Source: Marinobacter sp. NP-4(2019)
Lineage (GTDB): Bacteria > Pseudomonadota > Gammaproteobacteria > Pseudomonadales > Oleiphilaceae
Assembly: GCF_003994855.1 (NCBI RefSeq)
Contig: NZ_CP034142.1
Coordinates: forward strand, 2,294,001 to 2,358,000
Direction of reading: 5' to 3'
DNA length: 64,000 nt
The notes beneath the pieces were generated by a model that worked only from the letters and a program-made list of their open reading frames with translations, had not been told where the DNA came from and did no database searches. Within the stretch, counting starts at the first letter, position 1. Each line of letters begins with the position of its first letter. This document shows positions 8,644 through 16,518 of this stretch, piece by piece. Both the position numbers and the translations under genes were made by a program.

Positions 8644-9867
8644 TTGAGGATCACCAAGAGCTTTGTTGATAAAGTGACCATCCCAAAAACAGGCCCGGAT
8701 GGGAAATCCAGCCAGGCCTTTTATCGGGATTCGGTCATTGCCGGTTTCGGGCTACGTGTAACCAGTGGTGGCGCAAAATCGTTCATTGTGGAAAAACGAG
8801 TCGATGGCCGGGTAAAACGGAAGACCCTAGGCCGGTACGGCAACCTGACCGTTGAGCAGGCTCGTAAGGAAGCACAAAAGTTCTTGGGCAAAGTCGCTAC
8901 CGGAATAGACCCCATCCGTGAAGTTCAGGAAAAACGGGCGAAGCGCATCACTCTCAGTGACGCTTTTCAGGATTACCTGGCTACCCGGAAGAACCTGAAA
9001 CCGAACACCCTTAATGACTACAGCCGTTCCATGGGCGAAATGTTCAAGGACTGGCAGACCAAAGCCCTGAGCGACATATCCCGCGATATGGTCATCAGCC
9101 GCCACGCCGAATACGGAGCCCGCAGTCCTGCCCGAGCGGATAACGGGATGCGGATTCTACGGGCGATCTTCAATCACGCCTTACAGCGTTATCAAGACGC
9201 CTCCGGCAAGCCGTTTCTCATTGCAAACCCGGTAGACGTGCTCAGCCATCAGCGGGCCTGGTACAAGGTGGAGCGGCGGCAAACGCTGATCAAGGATCAC
9301 CAGCTAAAGCCCTGGTACGACGCCACCATGCAGCTTAACAACCAGACCACGCGGGATTACCTACATTTGGTACTGTTGACCGGACTACGGCGTACCGAAG
9401 CGGCTACCCTCACCTGGGACCAGATCGACTTTAAAGAGAAAACCCTGACCATCACCGAGACCAAGAATAACCGGGTTCACCGGCTACCGTTCAGTGATGC
9501 AATAGAAGGTCTGTTAACACGGCGGCATGAAGAACGGTCGAGCCCGTTTGTGTTCCCCAGCGATGCCGAACGGGGCCACCTGTCAGAACCCAGAACGGCC
9601 ATTGCCCGAGTGACCAAGCTATCAGGGGTGACATTCACCCTGCACGATTTGCGGCGAACCTTTATCACCGCTGCCGAGCGGCTGGACATTCCCGCCTATG
9701 CCCTAAAACGCCTGATCAACCACAAAGACCCGAATGACGTGACCGAGGGTTACATCATCTTTGACGTTGAGCGTCTGAGGGTGCCCATGCAGAAGATAAC
9801 CGATTTCTTTCTCACCAAAGCGGAGCTGACCGTAGATCAGGTATCCGAACAAATGGAGCAGCAGTAA
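8644..9867 (+). CDS. int: tyrosine-type site-specific integrase (P4-like, DUF4102 N-terminus)
   Basis: A 407-aa integrase starting at TTG with GGAG nine bases upstream. The N-terminal ~90 residues are the DUF4102-like DNA-binding domain (GFGLRVTSGGAKSFIVEKR, GRYGNLTVEQAR), followed by a SAM-like core-binding region and a catalytic domain with Arg in TGLRRTE (about residue 248), HDLRR (about 333-337), the INHK histidine and a nucleophile tyrosine in GYIIFD (about 369). It sits 195 bp from the partial tRNA copy and is the obvious enzyme for integrating this island at tRNA-Leu. The next gene starts 2 bp after its stop. Confidence 0.95.
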   Translation: MRITKSFVDKVTIPKTGPDGKSSQAFYRDSVIAGFGLRVTSGGAKSFIVEKRVDGRVKRKTLGRYGNLTVEQARKEAQKFLGKVATGIDPIREVQEKRAKRITLSDAFQDYLATRKNLKPNTLNDYSRSMGEMFKDWQTKALSDISRDMVISRHAEYGARSPARADNGMRILRAIFNHALQRYQDASGKPFLIANPVDVLSHQRAWYKVERRQTLIKDHQLKPWYDATMQLNNQTTRDYLHLVLLTGLRRTEAATLTWDQIDFKEKTLTITETKNNRVHRLPFSDAIEGLLTRRHEERSSPFVFPSDAERGHLSEPRTAIARVTKLSGVTFTLHDLRRTFITAAERLDIPAYALKRLINHKDPNDVTEGYIIFDVERLRVPMQKITDFFLTKAELTVDQVSEQMEQQ

Positions 9868-9869
9868 CA

Positions 9870-10658
9870 ATGTTAATGGACTTCGACCATCTGAGTATTT
9901 GGGAAATTGCCCACCGCTGGCATGACGTGGACCCTAATACGTCTGACCCTCAAGCCCTTCCCCTACCGGTTCAAGATTTGCTCCGGGTGATCACCAATAT
10001 GCAGATTCGCCATTTCCTGCCGGTCCTTAAGAAAAGCGGTGTGCAACTGAAGGATGAGCAGAACTTTATATCCTTTGAAGCCTTCATGTCACAGGCCGAA
10101 AAGCCGGAAGATCTAGAAAACGAGGATCTTTGGCTAACAGAGCTCCGAGAAGACTATTTCGAGCAACAAGACCGATGGTGCAGCAAACATAACGCAGTCG
10201 TTGATGGACTGGATAAATGCTTTAGGGGCCGTGTCTTCGATAAAGAGAAGCTTGAAAGTATTCACCTGGACCGGGGAGCTATCAGAGATTTTTGCAGGGA
10301 AAAGGAATTAGACCTTCCCGCTTTCTGGTTTACCAAATCGGAGCGGGAACAGTTCAATAGCGAAGACGGCTCCGATACTGTCGAACTGCCGGGGACAGGA
10401 AAAATCAAACAAGACGAGGCGGACCGATTTTGGAGCCGTCTTATCAATGCTCAGCAACACCGTTTGCTTTGCAGAGAGATTGCCAAGGTTCTCTGGGCTA
10501 ATGACCCTGAAATGAGCCAAGTAGCCGTTATTGATCACCAAGCGATCCGCGAATACGGTGGGGGTAGGTTCTATTCTGATCCCAATACCGTGAGGAACTG
10601 GATTAAAGACCTTGATCCTCGACCTGAGGATAAGCGTCAAGGCAGAAAAAAGGATTAG
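9870..10658 (+). CDS. hypothetical island protein downstream of integrase
   Basis: A 262-aa soluble, charged protein of no recognised family. It starts 2 bp after the integrase stop codon, so it is very likely co-transcribed. The C-terminal ~60 residues (ALWANDPEMSQ-like region, then an AIREYGGGRFYSDPNTVRNWIKDL stretch in shortened form and a basic tail RPEDKRQGRKKD) look like a helix-turn-helix style segment with a basic end, which suggests DNA binding. A good hairpin terminator follows. It may help integration or regulate the element; this is inference. Confidence 0.7.
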   Translation: MLMDFDHLSIWEIAHRWHDVDPNTSDPQALPLPVQDLLRVITNMQIRHFLPVLKKSGVQLKDEQNFISFEAFMSQAEKPEDLENEDLWLTELREDYFEQQDRWCSKHNAVVDGLDKCFRGRVFDKEKLESIHLDRGAIRDFCREKELDLPAFWFTKSEREQFNSEDGSDTVELPGTGKIKQDEADRFWSRLINAQQHRLLCREIAKVLWANDPEMSQVAVIDHQAIREYGGGRFYSDPNTVRNWIKDLDPRPEDKRQGRKKD

Positions 10659-10671
10659 ACCCACCTTTTGG

Positions 10672-10700
10672 GCGTGCGGCTTATTTGGCCGCATGCTTTT
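10672..10700 (+). terminator. rho-independent terminator after the integrase operon
   Basis: GCGTGCGGC and GCCGCATGC pair (one G-T) around a 7-nt loop and are followed by TTTT. The stop codon of the facing gene (10681) lies in the loop. Confidence 0.6.
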
Positions 10701-11070
10701 CGATATTCAGCCTTGTGGGCGGCACGCACCATGAGAAACCGGGTATCTGGGTAACTCGGACTTCCTGGTACTTCCTCAAAAAAATTCTTTTCTCCCCTGC
10801 TATTTCGAGGTCATCCCAAGGCACGTAAAGGTAAGGCATAGCCCAAGATGCTACATACACTCCGCCAGAGTCAGCTTCTAAATGACAAAACCCATCCACG
10901 AACGAAGGCGCTCCTCGGACAAGGAACACGCACGGTGAATACTTGGGAGACAAATCACCACGCTTGTTAACGCGGTATACCAATACGAACTGCGCCAGAT
11001 TCGTGTTCAAGCGCCAGGACTGGGTTAGCGCAATCCATAATGCAGCCATGGCGGCGACAACCAGAACCAT
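10681..11070 (-). CDS. hypothetical membrane-anchored protein
   Basis: A 129-aa frame with a hydrophobic N-terminal segment (MVLVVAAMAALWIALT) that could be a membrane anchor, then a ~110-residue soluble part rich in aromatic residues. No family is recognised. It faces the integrase operon and is divergent from the alpA-like gene. The ribosome-binding site is weak, so the start is uncertain. Confidence 0.55.
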   Translation of the reverse strand: MVLVVAAMAALWIALTQSWRLNTNLAQFVLVYRVNKRGDLSPKYSPCVFLVRGAPSFVDGFCHLEADSGGVYVASWAMPYLYVPWDDLEIAGEKRIFLRKYQEVRVTQIPGFSWCVPPTRLNIEKHAAK

Positions 11071-11201
11071 AGGGCTATTCTCACCAGTGATTAGTTAAGG
11101 TTTAAGCTTAAACCATATAGGTTCATCTTATACCGAATATTCCAAGTACACCCACCAAGGCACAGTACCCCTGACTTTGAAAACACAGGCAGAGGTACAA
11201 A

Positions 11202-11399
11202 ATGACCAGCTCACTCTTTAACACCAAAGAAGCCGCCGACTACCTGGGCGTAAGCAAAGCCTTTCTTGAACGTGACCGCTGGGCCGGTGCTCGTATCCCC
11301 TTTATCAAGGTGGGTAGCCGAACCGTTCGCTACCGTCTTAGCGACCTAAACAGTTACATCGAAAAGCAGGTTCGCCTTTCAACGTCCCAGGTGGCGTGA
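11202..11399 (+). CDS. AlpA-like helix-turn-helix regulator / excisionase
   Basis: A 65-aa MerR/AlpA-type winged-helix protein. The motif FNTKEAADYLGVSKAFLERD followed by IPFIKVGSRTVRYRLSDLNSYI is the classical excisionase/AlpA DNA-binding fold in which the wing carries the 'RTVRY' arginines. These proteins either activate integrase expression or act as directionality factor for excision. It stands between the integrase operon and the replication gene, a common layout for integrative satellites. Confidence 0.85.
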   Translation: MTSSLFNTKEAADYLGVSKAFLERDRWAGARIPFIKVGSRTVRYRLSDLNSYIEKQVRLSTSQVA

Positions 11400-11443
11400 T
11401 GGTTCCATCATTCCAGCCCGAACGCTCGGATAAGGGGCCTAAT

Positions 11444-11614
11444 CCTAATAGGTATCGGTCCCCCTCCCCCTATAGGTTCCCCTCAGTCATACCAAGGGGT
11501 TTCGGTCAGGTACGTACCCTACAGACCGAACCTATAGGTCTGGGTTCGGTCCGCAGTTGGTCACAACCGTTTGCTCTAACCGTCAAAACTGACTGTCACC
11601 CAACCTATAAGTTA
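11444..11614. repeat. CCTATAGG-type palindromes before the replication gene
   Basis: Palindromic A/T-centred boxes recur in the 240 bp between alpA and rep: CCTAATAGG (11444), CCTATAGG (11469), CCTATAGG (11531, inside a longer ACCGAA...TTCGGT inverted repeat) and AACCTATAAGTT (11603). A related AACCATATAGGTT lies at 11111 upstream of alpA. They may be iteron-like origin elements or repressor operators. A small frame here (11396-11647) is low-complexity and not called. Confidence 0.5.
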
Positions 11615-11643
11615 ACGGTCCCAGACCGTCACCGGAGGGTTAA

Positions 11644-13407
11644 GTGACGCCCTCAGACCAAAAGCATTTTCGGTTCTACCGGACCCAAGGCCGGTTATAC
11701 ACCATCGGAACCCGCCAAACTCGACAGGCGGTAACCCGATTCTGTAAACGGTTCCCCCAGGTATTCCCCAAGCTCGAACCCCACCTGTATCTAATAGGTC
11801 TGGACCGGGGGTGCATTGCGTTGGAAATGGCCCTGGAAGATTTGGAGTCCAAGCTACAGCGCCGCGACCTGAAGTTTACGCTGGACGATGCCCAGCTAAA
11901 GGACTTCGCCCGGTCCAAGGCAAGAACCTGCGGCGAAACGAACGCCCGCATTACAGACGTCTCCCAAGCATTGAAAGCCATCAGCAAACTCCTGGCCCGG
12001 TATTCCTTCGATCTGCCAAAAAGTCAGACCGATCAAGGCTGCATTGAGCGGACCAAAAACGAAATCTGGTGGCGGCGACTTATCCGAAAAGAACAGAAAC
12101 GGGTACTCGACAGCGTAGCCCGTGAGTACGGCCTCGTTTCCAAGCAAAAAGGCGTCTATGTGTCCGACTGGGGGTTAAAGCTCCATAAGGAACAGCTAAC
12201 CCGTAACCGTTCCCTGTTAGAAGAAATGATCGCGGTGAACGATCAATGCCAGGAATACACCCTCGCTGAGCTGTCTGCCCTATCGGTCAGTAATCCGTTC
12301 GTTCGACGGTCAGAGTTGATTGTTCGTGCCTCCGGGTTTGAGAAGATCGCCCAGGACTTGGGTCATGCCGGGGTATTTCTCACTATCACCACACCCAGCA
12401 AATACCATCCGGTCAAGGTGAGCGGTCAGCCGAACCCCAAATACAACGGATCGACCCCCAGCGAAGCCCAGGTCTACCTGAATTCGATCTGGGCTCGTAT
12501 TCGTGCCCAGCTAGACCGAGAGGGAACCCGAACCTATGGGTTACGGATCGTTGAACCCCACCATGACGGAACCCCGCATTGGCACTTGATGCTGTTTGTT
12601 GAGCCTAACCGCAAAGCACGCCTGGTGGAGATTATGCGGGACTATGCACTGGTTGAGGATGGCGACGAACCGGGGGCACAAGAAGCCAGGTTCGAAGCGG
12701 TGGATATTGATTACGACCGAGGGTCAGCGACCGGCTACATCGTTAAGTACATTTGCAAGAACATCGACGGCGAGTTTCAGGAAAACGGCGAGGATGCCGA
12801 GGACTGGTATGGCAATCGCACCAAAGACGTTGCCGCCCGTGTTCGTGCGTGGGCAAGTATTCACGGTATCCGCCAGTTCCAACAGATTGGCGGGCCACCT
12901 GTGACGGTCTGGCGAGAGCTTCGACGCCTGGACCATGCCGGTGATGAGATCGTCGAGAAAGCCCGGCAAGCAGCGGATAAAAGCGATTGGGCGGGATTTA
13001 TCGAGGCTATGAATGGCCCCTGTGCCAAGCGAGCTGATCAGCCCATCAGAACCGCTAAATGGCTGGAGTTCGATCACGAAACCGGAGAGTACCTGGATAG
13101 CCCGGTTAATCAGTACGGCGAACCCGCTAAAGGCAAGCTGTTTGGTCTGTTTGCCCAAGGCAAGTATTGGATAACGAGGGCGCTGCGCTGGGAGATAAAA
13201 CGACCGAAGAAGTCCAAACATGAGAATAACCTCGGTTCCTCCTGGCTGGACCGCCTGAAGCAACTAACCCAGGTCCGGGAACCGACAGAAGCGGAGGTCG
13301 CCGCATTGCCCGACGATACCGCCTATACCTGGGAGAAACTGAGTGACGAGGTTCACCCGCCACCTTGGAGTTCTGTCAATAACTGTACTCCACCTACAGC
13401 CCTATGA
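11644..13407 (+). CDS. replication endonuclease, phage GpA-type HUH protein
   Basis: A 587-aa protein starting at GTG after CCGGAGGG. It carries the hallmarks of the phage P2 GpA replication initiator: the FLTITTPSKYHP segment, GLRIVEPHHDGTPHWHLMLF with the HWH (HUH) metal-binding motif near residue 310, and the YIVKYICKN motif (about 365-373) with two tyrosines spaced as in two-tyrosine HUH nickases. Such enzymes nick one strand at the origin and start rolling-circle replication. This implies that the island can replicate after excision. The C-terminus overlaps the convergent restriction-modification gene by 14 bp. Confidence 0.85.
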   Translation: MTPSDQKHFRFYRTQGRLYTIGTRQTRQAVTRFCKRFPQVFPKLEPHLYLIGLDRGCIALEMALEDLESKLQRRDLKFTLDDAQLKDFARSKARTCGETNARITDVSQALKAISKLLARYSFDLPKSQTDQGCIERTKNEIWWRRLIRKEQKRVLDSVAREYGLVSKQKGVYVSDWGLKLHKEQLTRNRSLLEEMIAVNDQCQEYTLAELSALSVSNPFVRRSELIVRASGFEKIAQDLGHAGVFLTITTPSKYHPVKVSGQPNPKYNGSTPSEAQVYLNSIWARIRAQLDREGTRTYGLRIVEPHHDGTPHWHLMLFVEPNRKARLVEIMRDYALVEDGDEPGAQEARFEAVDIDYDRGSATGYIVKYICKNIDGEFQENGEDAEDWYGNRTKDVAARVRAWASIHGIRQFQQIGGPPVTVWRELRRLDHAGDEIVEKARQAADKSDWAGFIEAMNGPCAKRADQPIRTAKWLEFDHETGEYLDSPVNQYGEPAKGKLFGLFAQGKYWITRALRWEIKRPKKSKHENNLGSSWLDRLKQLTQVREPTEAEVAALPDDTAYTWEKLSDEVHPPPWSSVNNCTPPTAL

Positions 13408-16294
13408 AGTCATCGGAGATTAGGCTGTCTGGATTTGAGACTGATAAGGGAATACCTGGACCGGCTGGAGTCCGACCAGCTGAAATCTCCTGCGAGCAAA
13501 GGACATTAAGATCCAATAATTGCTGCAAGAGATCTCGCTTTGCGGCGAATCCGTAAGCCTGCAATACGGCAGCATCTAGCTTTTCATGCGCGTCCTTCAA
13601 CGGGCTCTTTCCTGGCAAATCCAGTGTCCGATAAAGTTCTTGAAGGTTAACGTTATTGTTGGCGGAGCTTTGTCGAATCTGTCGAACTTCTTTGGCAGCC
13701 TCAGCTACAGCTCTGACATCTTGCTCAGAAGGACTTTGGGGCCACGGGAAGGTGGCGAAAACTGAGTCCGACGTATAACGAGGATCCGACTTCATGTGTG
13801 AACATTTTGCATGGAACCACGCATAGTGAGCTTTTGACTGAAGAATTCCAAAACTGTAGTCATCGTCAAGGACGAAGCAAGAGAGTGCATCGCTGGGACG
13901 AATGACAGAGGTGACGAACATGAAAATAGGACGTTTAGTGACTCGAGAACAGACTAAATAACGGTTTAATTCCGAGATTTTCCCTATTAGCTCTGAACGC
14001 GGTCGAAAATGATGCCACCAAGTGTTTAACCATCCCTGATCTTGACCGGTAACTTTGCCGGTTTTCTGTTGCTCATCCTGCGCCAGTCTTTCCACATAGG
14101 GAAGAACCTTAGCTTTAACGTGGGCAAATGGCAGTCGATATGCTTGAGATTCGACTACAGACCTGAGCTGGAAATCAATCACATATCTATGCGCTTTACA
14201 ATTTTTCAGAAGTTCTTTACCGCCCGCGAAGAGATGGATAACGTCACTATTTTTCGAGGAAGCTCCAAGCATATCCGAGCCCTGCTTAAGAGAAAGGACA
14301 AAACCCTTATTGTACCTAGGGTACTGGCCGGTGTAGCAAAAGCCTTTGTTTACTGATAGTTGAGAGGCTCCTGATACATCAACCTCATGAGAGAGGGAGG
14401 AGTTGATAAACGGCACCTCCCGCATATCCAGTTCGTAAATTTTCGCTGCGGAACCTGAACCGCGGGGCCGCCGAATGCCGGTAGCCGGCGGAGTTGTCGC
14501 AAACCACAGCTTTCTTTTTTTCGGTAGCAGAGAGTTTTCCTGACTCTTAACCCAGTTAACGATTGCCACGTGCACATTGGCCTCTCCAGACCAAGGCTGG
14601 TTATCAACAGCCTCGACAATAGTGCCAGTTGCCGAAATGTATTCAAGCCCGCCCTTTCTTGATGCGTTATTGCGTATATTCTGTGTCCCTACCAATCCAG
14701 CACGGCCTGAAAAAACATCATCTTTGGTGCAATTATCTAAGTAGTCATGTGCCTTCCTGAACCAATACACGCAAAAATCGGACATCCCCGGCACTTCTGG
14801 GTATGCAGCCCTAATCAAAGAAACATAATCAGAGCCGAGTTCTGGCTTAAGTTTTTTTGCGCCCAAAAATGGAGGATTTCCGATAATAGTATCAGTTTTA
14901 ACCCAGTCTGCTTTACTACCATCATTATTTATAAGCGCATCACCAACGCGAAAGTTGGAATCCAAGTTATCGAGCGGGAGTGCTGACTCGTTTATATGAA
15001 GCTCATCAATACTCAATTTATGAGCTAGCATCATAGTGACTTTTGCAATATCAACTGCGAAAGGGTTTATATCTATCCCGAAAAAATTCCGAGAAGAGAG
15101 GAATCCAAAAGGTCGTTGCCGAGGATCAACACTTTTGTACTCAGTCGCCATTTTTTCATATATTTTTGCTTCAAGTCTCTTGAGCTCTCGATAAGCAATA
15201 TACAAAAAGTTTCCACTCCCACAGGCAGGATCTAAAACAGTGAAGTTTTCAATTCTAACTAGCAATTGTTTCAGTCGACCTAATGTACTGGCAGATTCGA
15301 TTTCCTTGGTCCACGGTTCAATAATTGTTGGACCTATCACCTTCATGATATCGACGGCACTGGTAAAGTGAGCACCTCGCGCATGCCGCTCCTCTTTTCC
15401 AAGAGAGTGTTCAAAAATAGTGCCGAAAATTTCTGGGCGAACCTTAGACCAATCGAATTGAGCCGCTTCTCTCAGGAGTTCCACTTCCTCTAGTGTTAAC
15501 TCAACGTACGCCGGAGTCGAAAATAATCCTCCATTAAAGTACTGAACGCCTTTATAGCGCCCACCTTTCATGCCCCCTTCAGTATTCATTGCATGAAAGA
15601 GACCACCCAAAAGATCATGGGCGTCTTGTGGTGTTTTAATTTCTTCAAGCAATTGAGTTACAAAATATTTGTCAAGAAGGCCAATATCCTCCGCAAACAG
15701 TGCCATGAGAATTTGCAAGATGAAGCGTTGAGCGGCTGATCGCTCAACGCCTCGGGAGATAAGGGAATTAAAACAAGCCGCAAGTTGATCGGCGGCGTTT
15801 CGCGTCACCGTCTCTTGATGGTTACCGAATACTGGTTTGTTATCACCTGGAAAAAGAAAATTAAGAGGTCCATAGTGATTCGCTAAATCTTGTAGCCTAA
15901 CCTTATCAACGGGTGTATCGAGCTGGGTCTCGAAATCATAGACCCAAAATTCGTCAAAATTACAAAGCATTGCGTATCGCGGACGGTTTGGTACCAACCT
16001 AGTCCAGTAATTGAAAGCTTGGGCGTAATGCTTTGAGAGGTCTTCGCCTCTTTTCTTCATTTCTATGACAATCACAGGCTTCCAAACTAGGTCGGCAAAA
16101 GACGTTCCGCCATTCGTTTTTTTTACGCGCTCTTCACAAGTTGCTCCTGCTTCTTTCAGGCCTGGCCAGCCAAAAGCCTGAAACATCCGATCTAGATAAA
16201 CCTGTGCTTCGCCTTTTTCGTCACCCTTTATATGACGGTCCACCCAGTCAACGAATTCCTGAAGTTTTGTCGTCTTTTCCGCTGGACTGGTCAT
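13394..16294 (-). CDS. MmeI-like type IIG/IIL restriction enzyme-methyltransferase
   Basis: A 966-aa single-chain restriction-modification enzyme with a strong AAAGGAG before the ATG. The N-terminal nuclease motif is D68-x9-E78-x-K80 (ADLV...IEMKKRG), the same spacing as in MmeI. An alpha-helical connector follows, then an N6-adenine methyltransferase core with the SAM motif DPACGSGNF (355-363) and catalytic NPPF (473-476). The last ~350 residues would hold the target-recognition domain and C-terminal helices. MmeI-type enzymes methylate one strand and cut about 20 bp away. The gene is visibly more AT-rich than the flanking chromosome. It lies next to the SIR2-HerA operon, so the island holds two independent defences. 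Confidence 0.85.
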   Translation of the reverse strand: MTSPAEKTTKLQEFVDWVDRHIKGDEKGEAQVYLDRMFQAFGWPGLKEAGATCEERVKKTNGGTSFADLVWKPVIVIEMKKRGEDLSKHYAQAFNYWTRLVPNRPRYAMLCNFDEFWVYDFETQLDTPVDKVRLQDLANHYGPLNFLFPGDNKPVFGNHQETVTRNAADQLAACFNSLISRGVERSAAQRFILQILMALFAEDIGLLDKYFVTQLLEEIKTPQDAHDLLGGLFHAMNTEGGMKGGRYKGVQYFNGGLFSTPAYVELTLEEVELLREAAQFDWSKVRPEIFGTIFEHSLGKEERHARGAHFTSAVDIMKVIGPTIIEPWTKEIESASTLGRLKQLLVRIENFTVLDPACGSGNFLYIAYRELKRLEAKIYEKMATEYKSVDPRQRPFGFLSSRNFFGIDINPFAVDIAKVTMMLAHKLSIDELHINESALPLDNLDSNFRVGDALINNDGSKADWVKTDTIIGNPPFLGAKKLKPELGSDYVSLIRAAYPEVPGMSDFCVYWFRKAHDYLDNCTKDDVFSGRAGLVGTQNIRNNASRKGGLEYISATGTIVEAVDNQPWSGEANVHVAIVNWVKSQENSLLPKKRKLWFATTPPATGIRRPRGSGSAAKIYELDMREVPFINSSLSHEVDVSGASQLSVNKGFCYTGQYPRYNKGFVLSLKQGSDMLGASSKNSDVIHLFAGGKELLKNCKAHRYVIDFQLRSVVESQAYRLPFAHVKAKVLPYVERLAQDEQQKTGKVTGQDQGWLNTWWHHFRPRSELIGKISELNRYLVCSRVTKRPIFMFVTSVIRPSDALSCFVLDDDYSFGILQSKAHYAWFHAKCSHMKSDPRYTSDSVFATFPWPQSPSEQDVRAVAEAAKEVRQIRQSSANNNVNLQELYRTLDLPGKSPLKDAHEKLDAAVLQAYGFAAKRDLLQQLLDLNVLCSQEISAGRTPAGPGIPLSVSNPDSLISDDFIGL

Positions 16295-16418
16295 GTCTAC
16301 TCCTTTGTTATAAATGCTTGCGAACGAATCAGCTCGAAATACTGGTGTTTTTTACATTACAGAAAAAGCAAATCACTAGAGCTAACGAAAGAAGGCTAAC
16401 TACTTGAAAAGATTTTTG

Positions 16419-16485
16419 CTCGGCGCCCGAAACGAAAAGCCCCCCGAGGGTCGAGAGGTGTCCGTCCTGCAACTCTGGCGCCGAG
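16419..16485. repeat. inverted repeat between herA and the RM gene
   Basis: CTCGGCGCC (16419-16427) and GGCGCCGAG (16477-16485) are perfect 9-bp inverted arms separated by 49 bp of GC-rich DNA. The element is in a 224-bp gene-free gap that is otherwise AT-rich. It could end the SIR2-HerA transcript or form a structured leader for the RM gene. Confidence 0.4.
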
Positions 16486-16518
16486 TTCGCATCAAGATGG
16501 AAAATAAAGATAGCGCCT

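Noticed and set aside
11396..11647. 83-aa frame between alpA and rep
   Set aside because: Low-complexity, rich in Arg, Ser and Pro; the DNA is dominated by CCTATAGG palindromes, so it is more likely regulatory or origin DNA.
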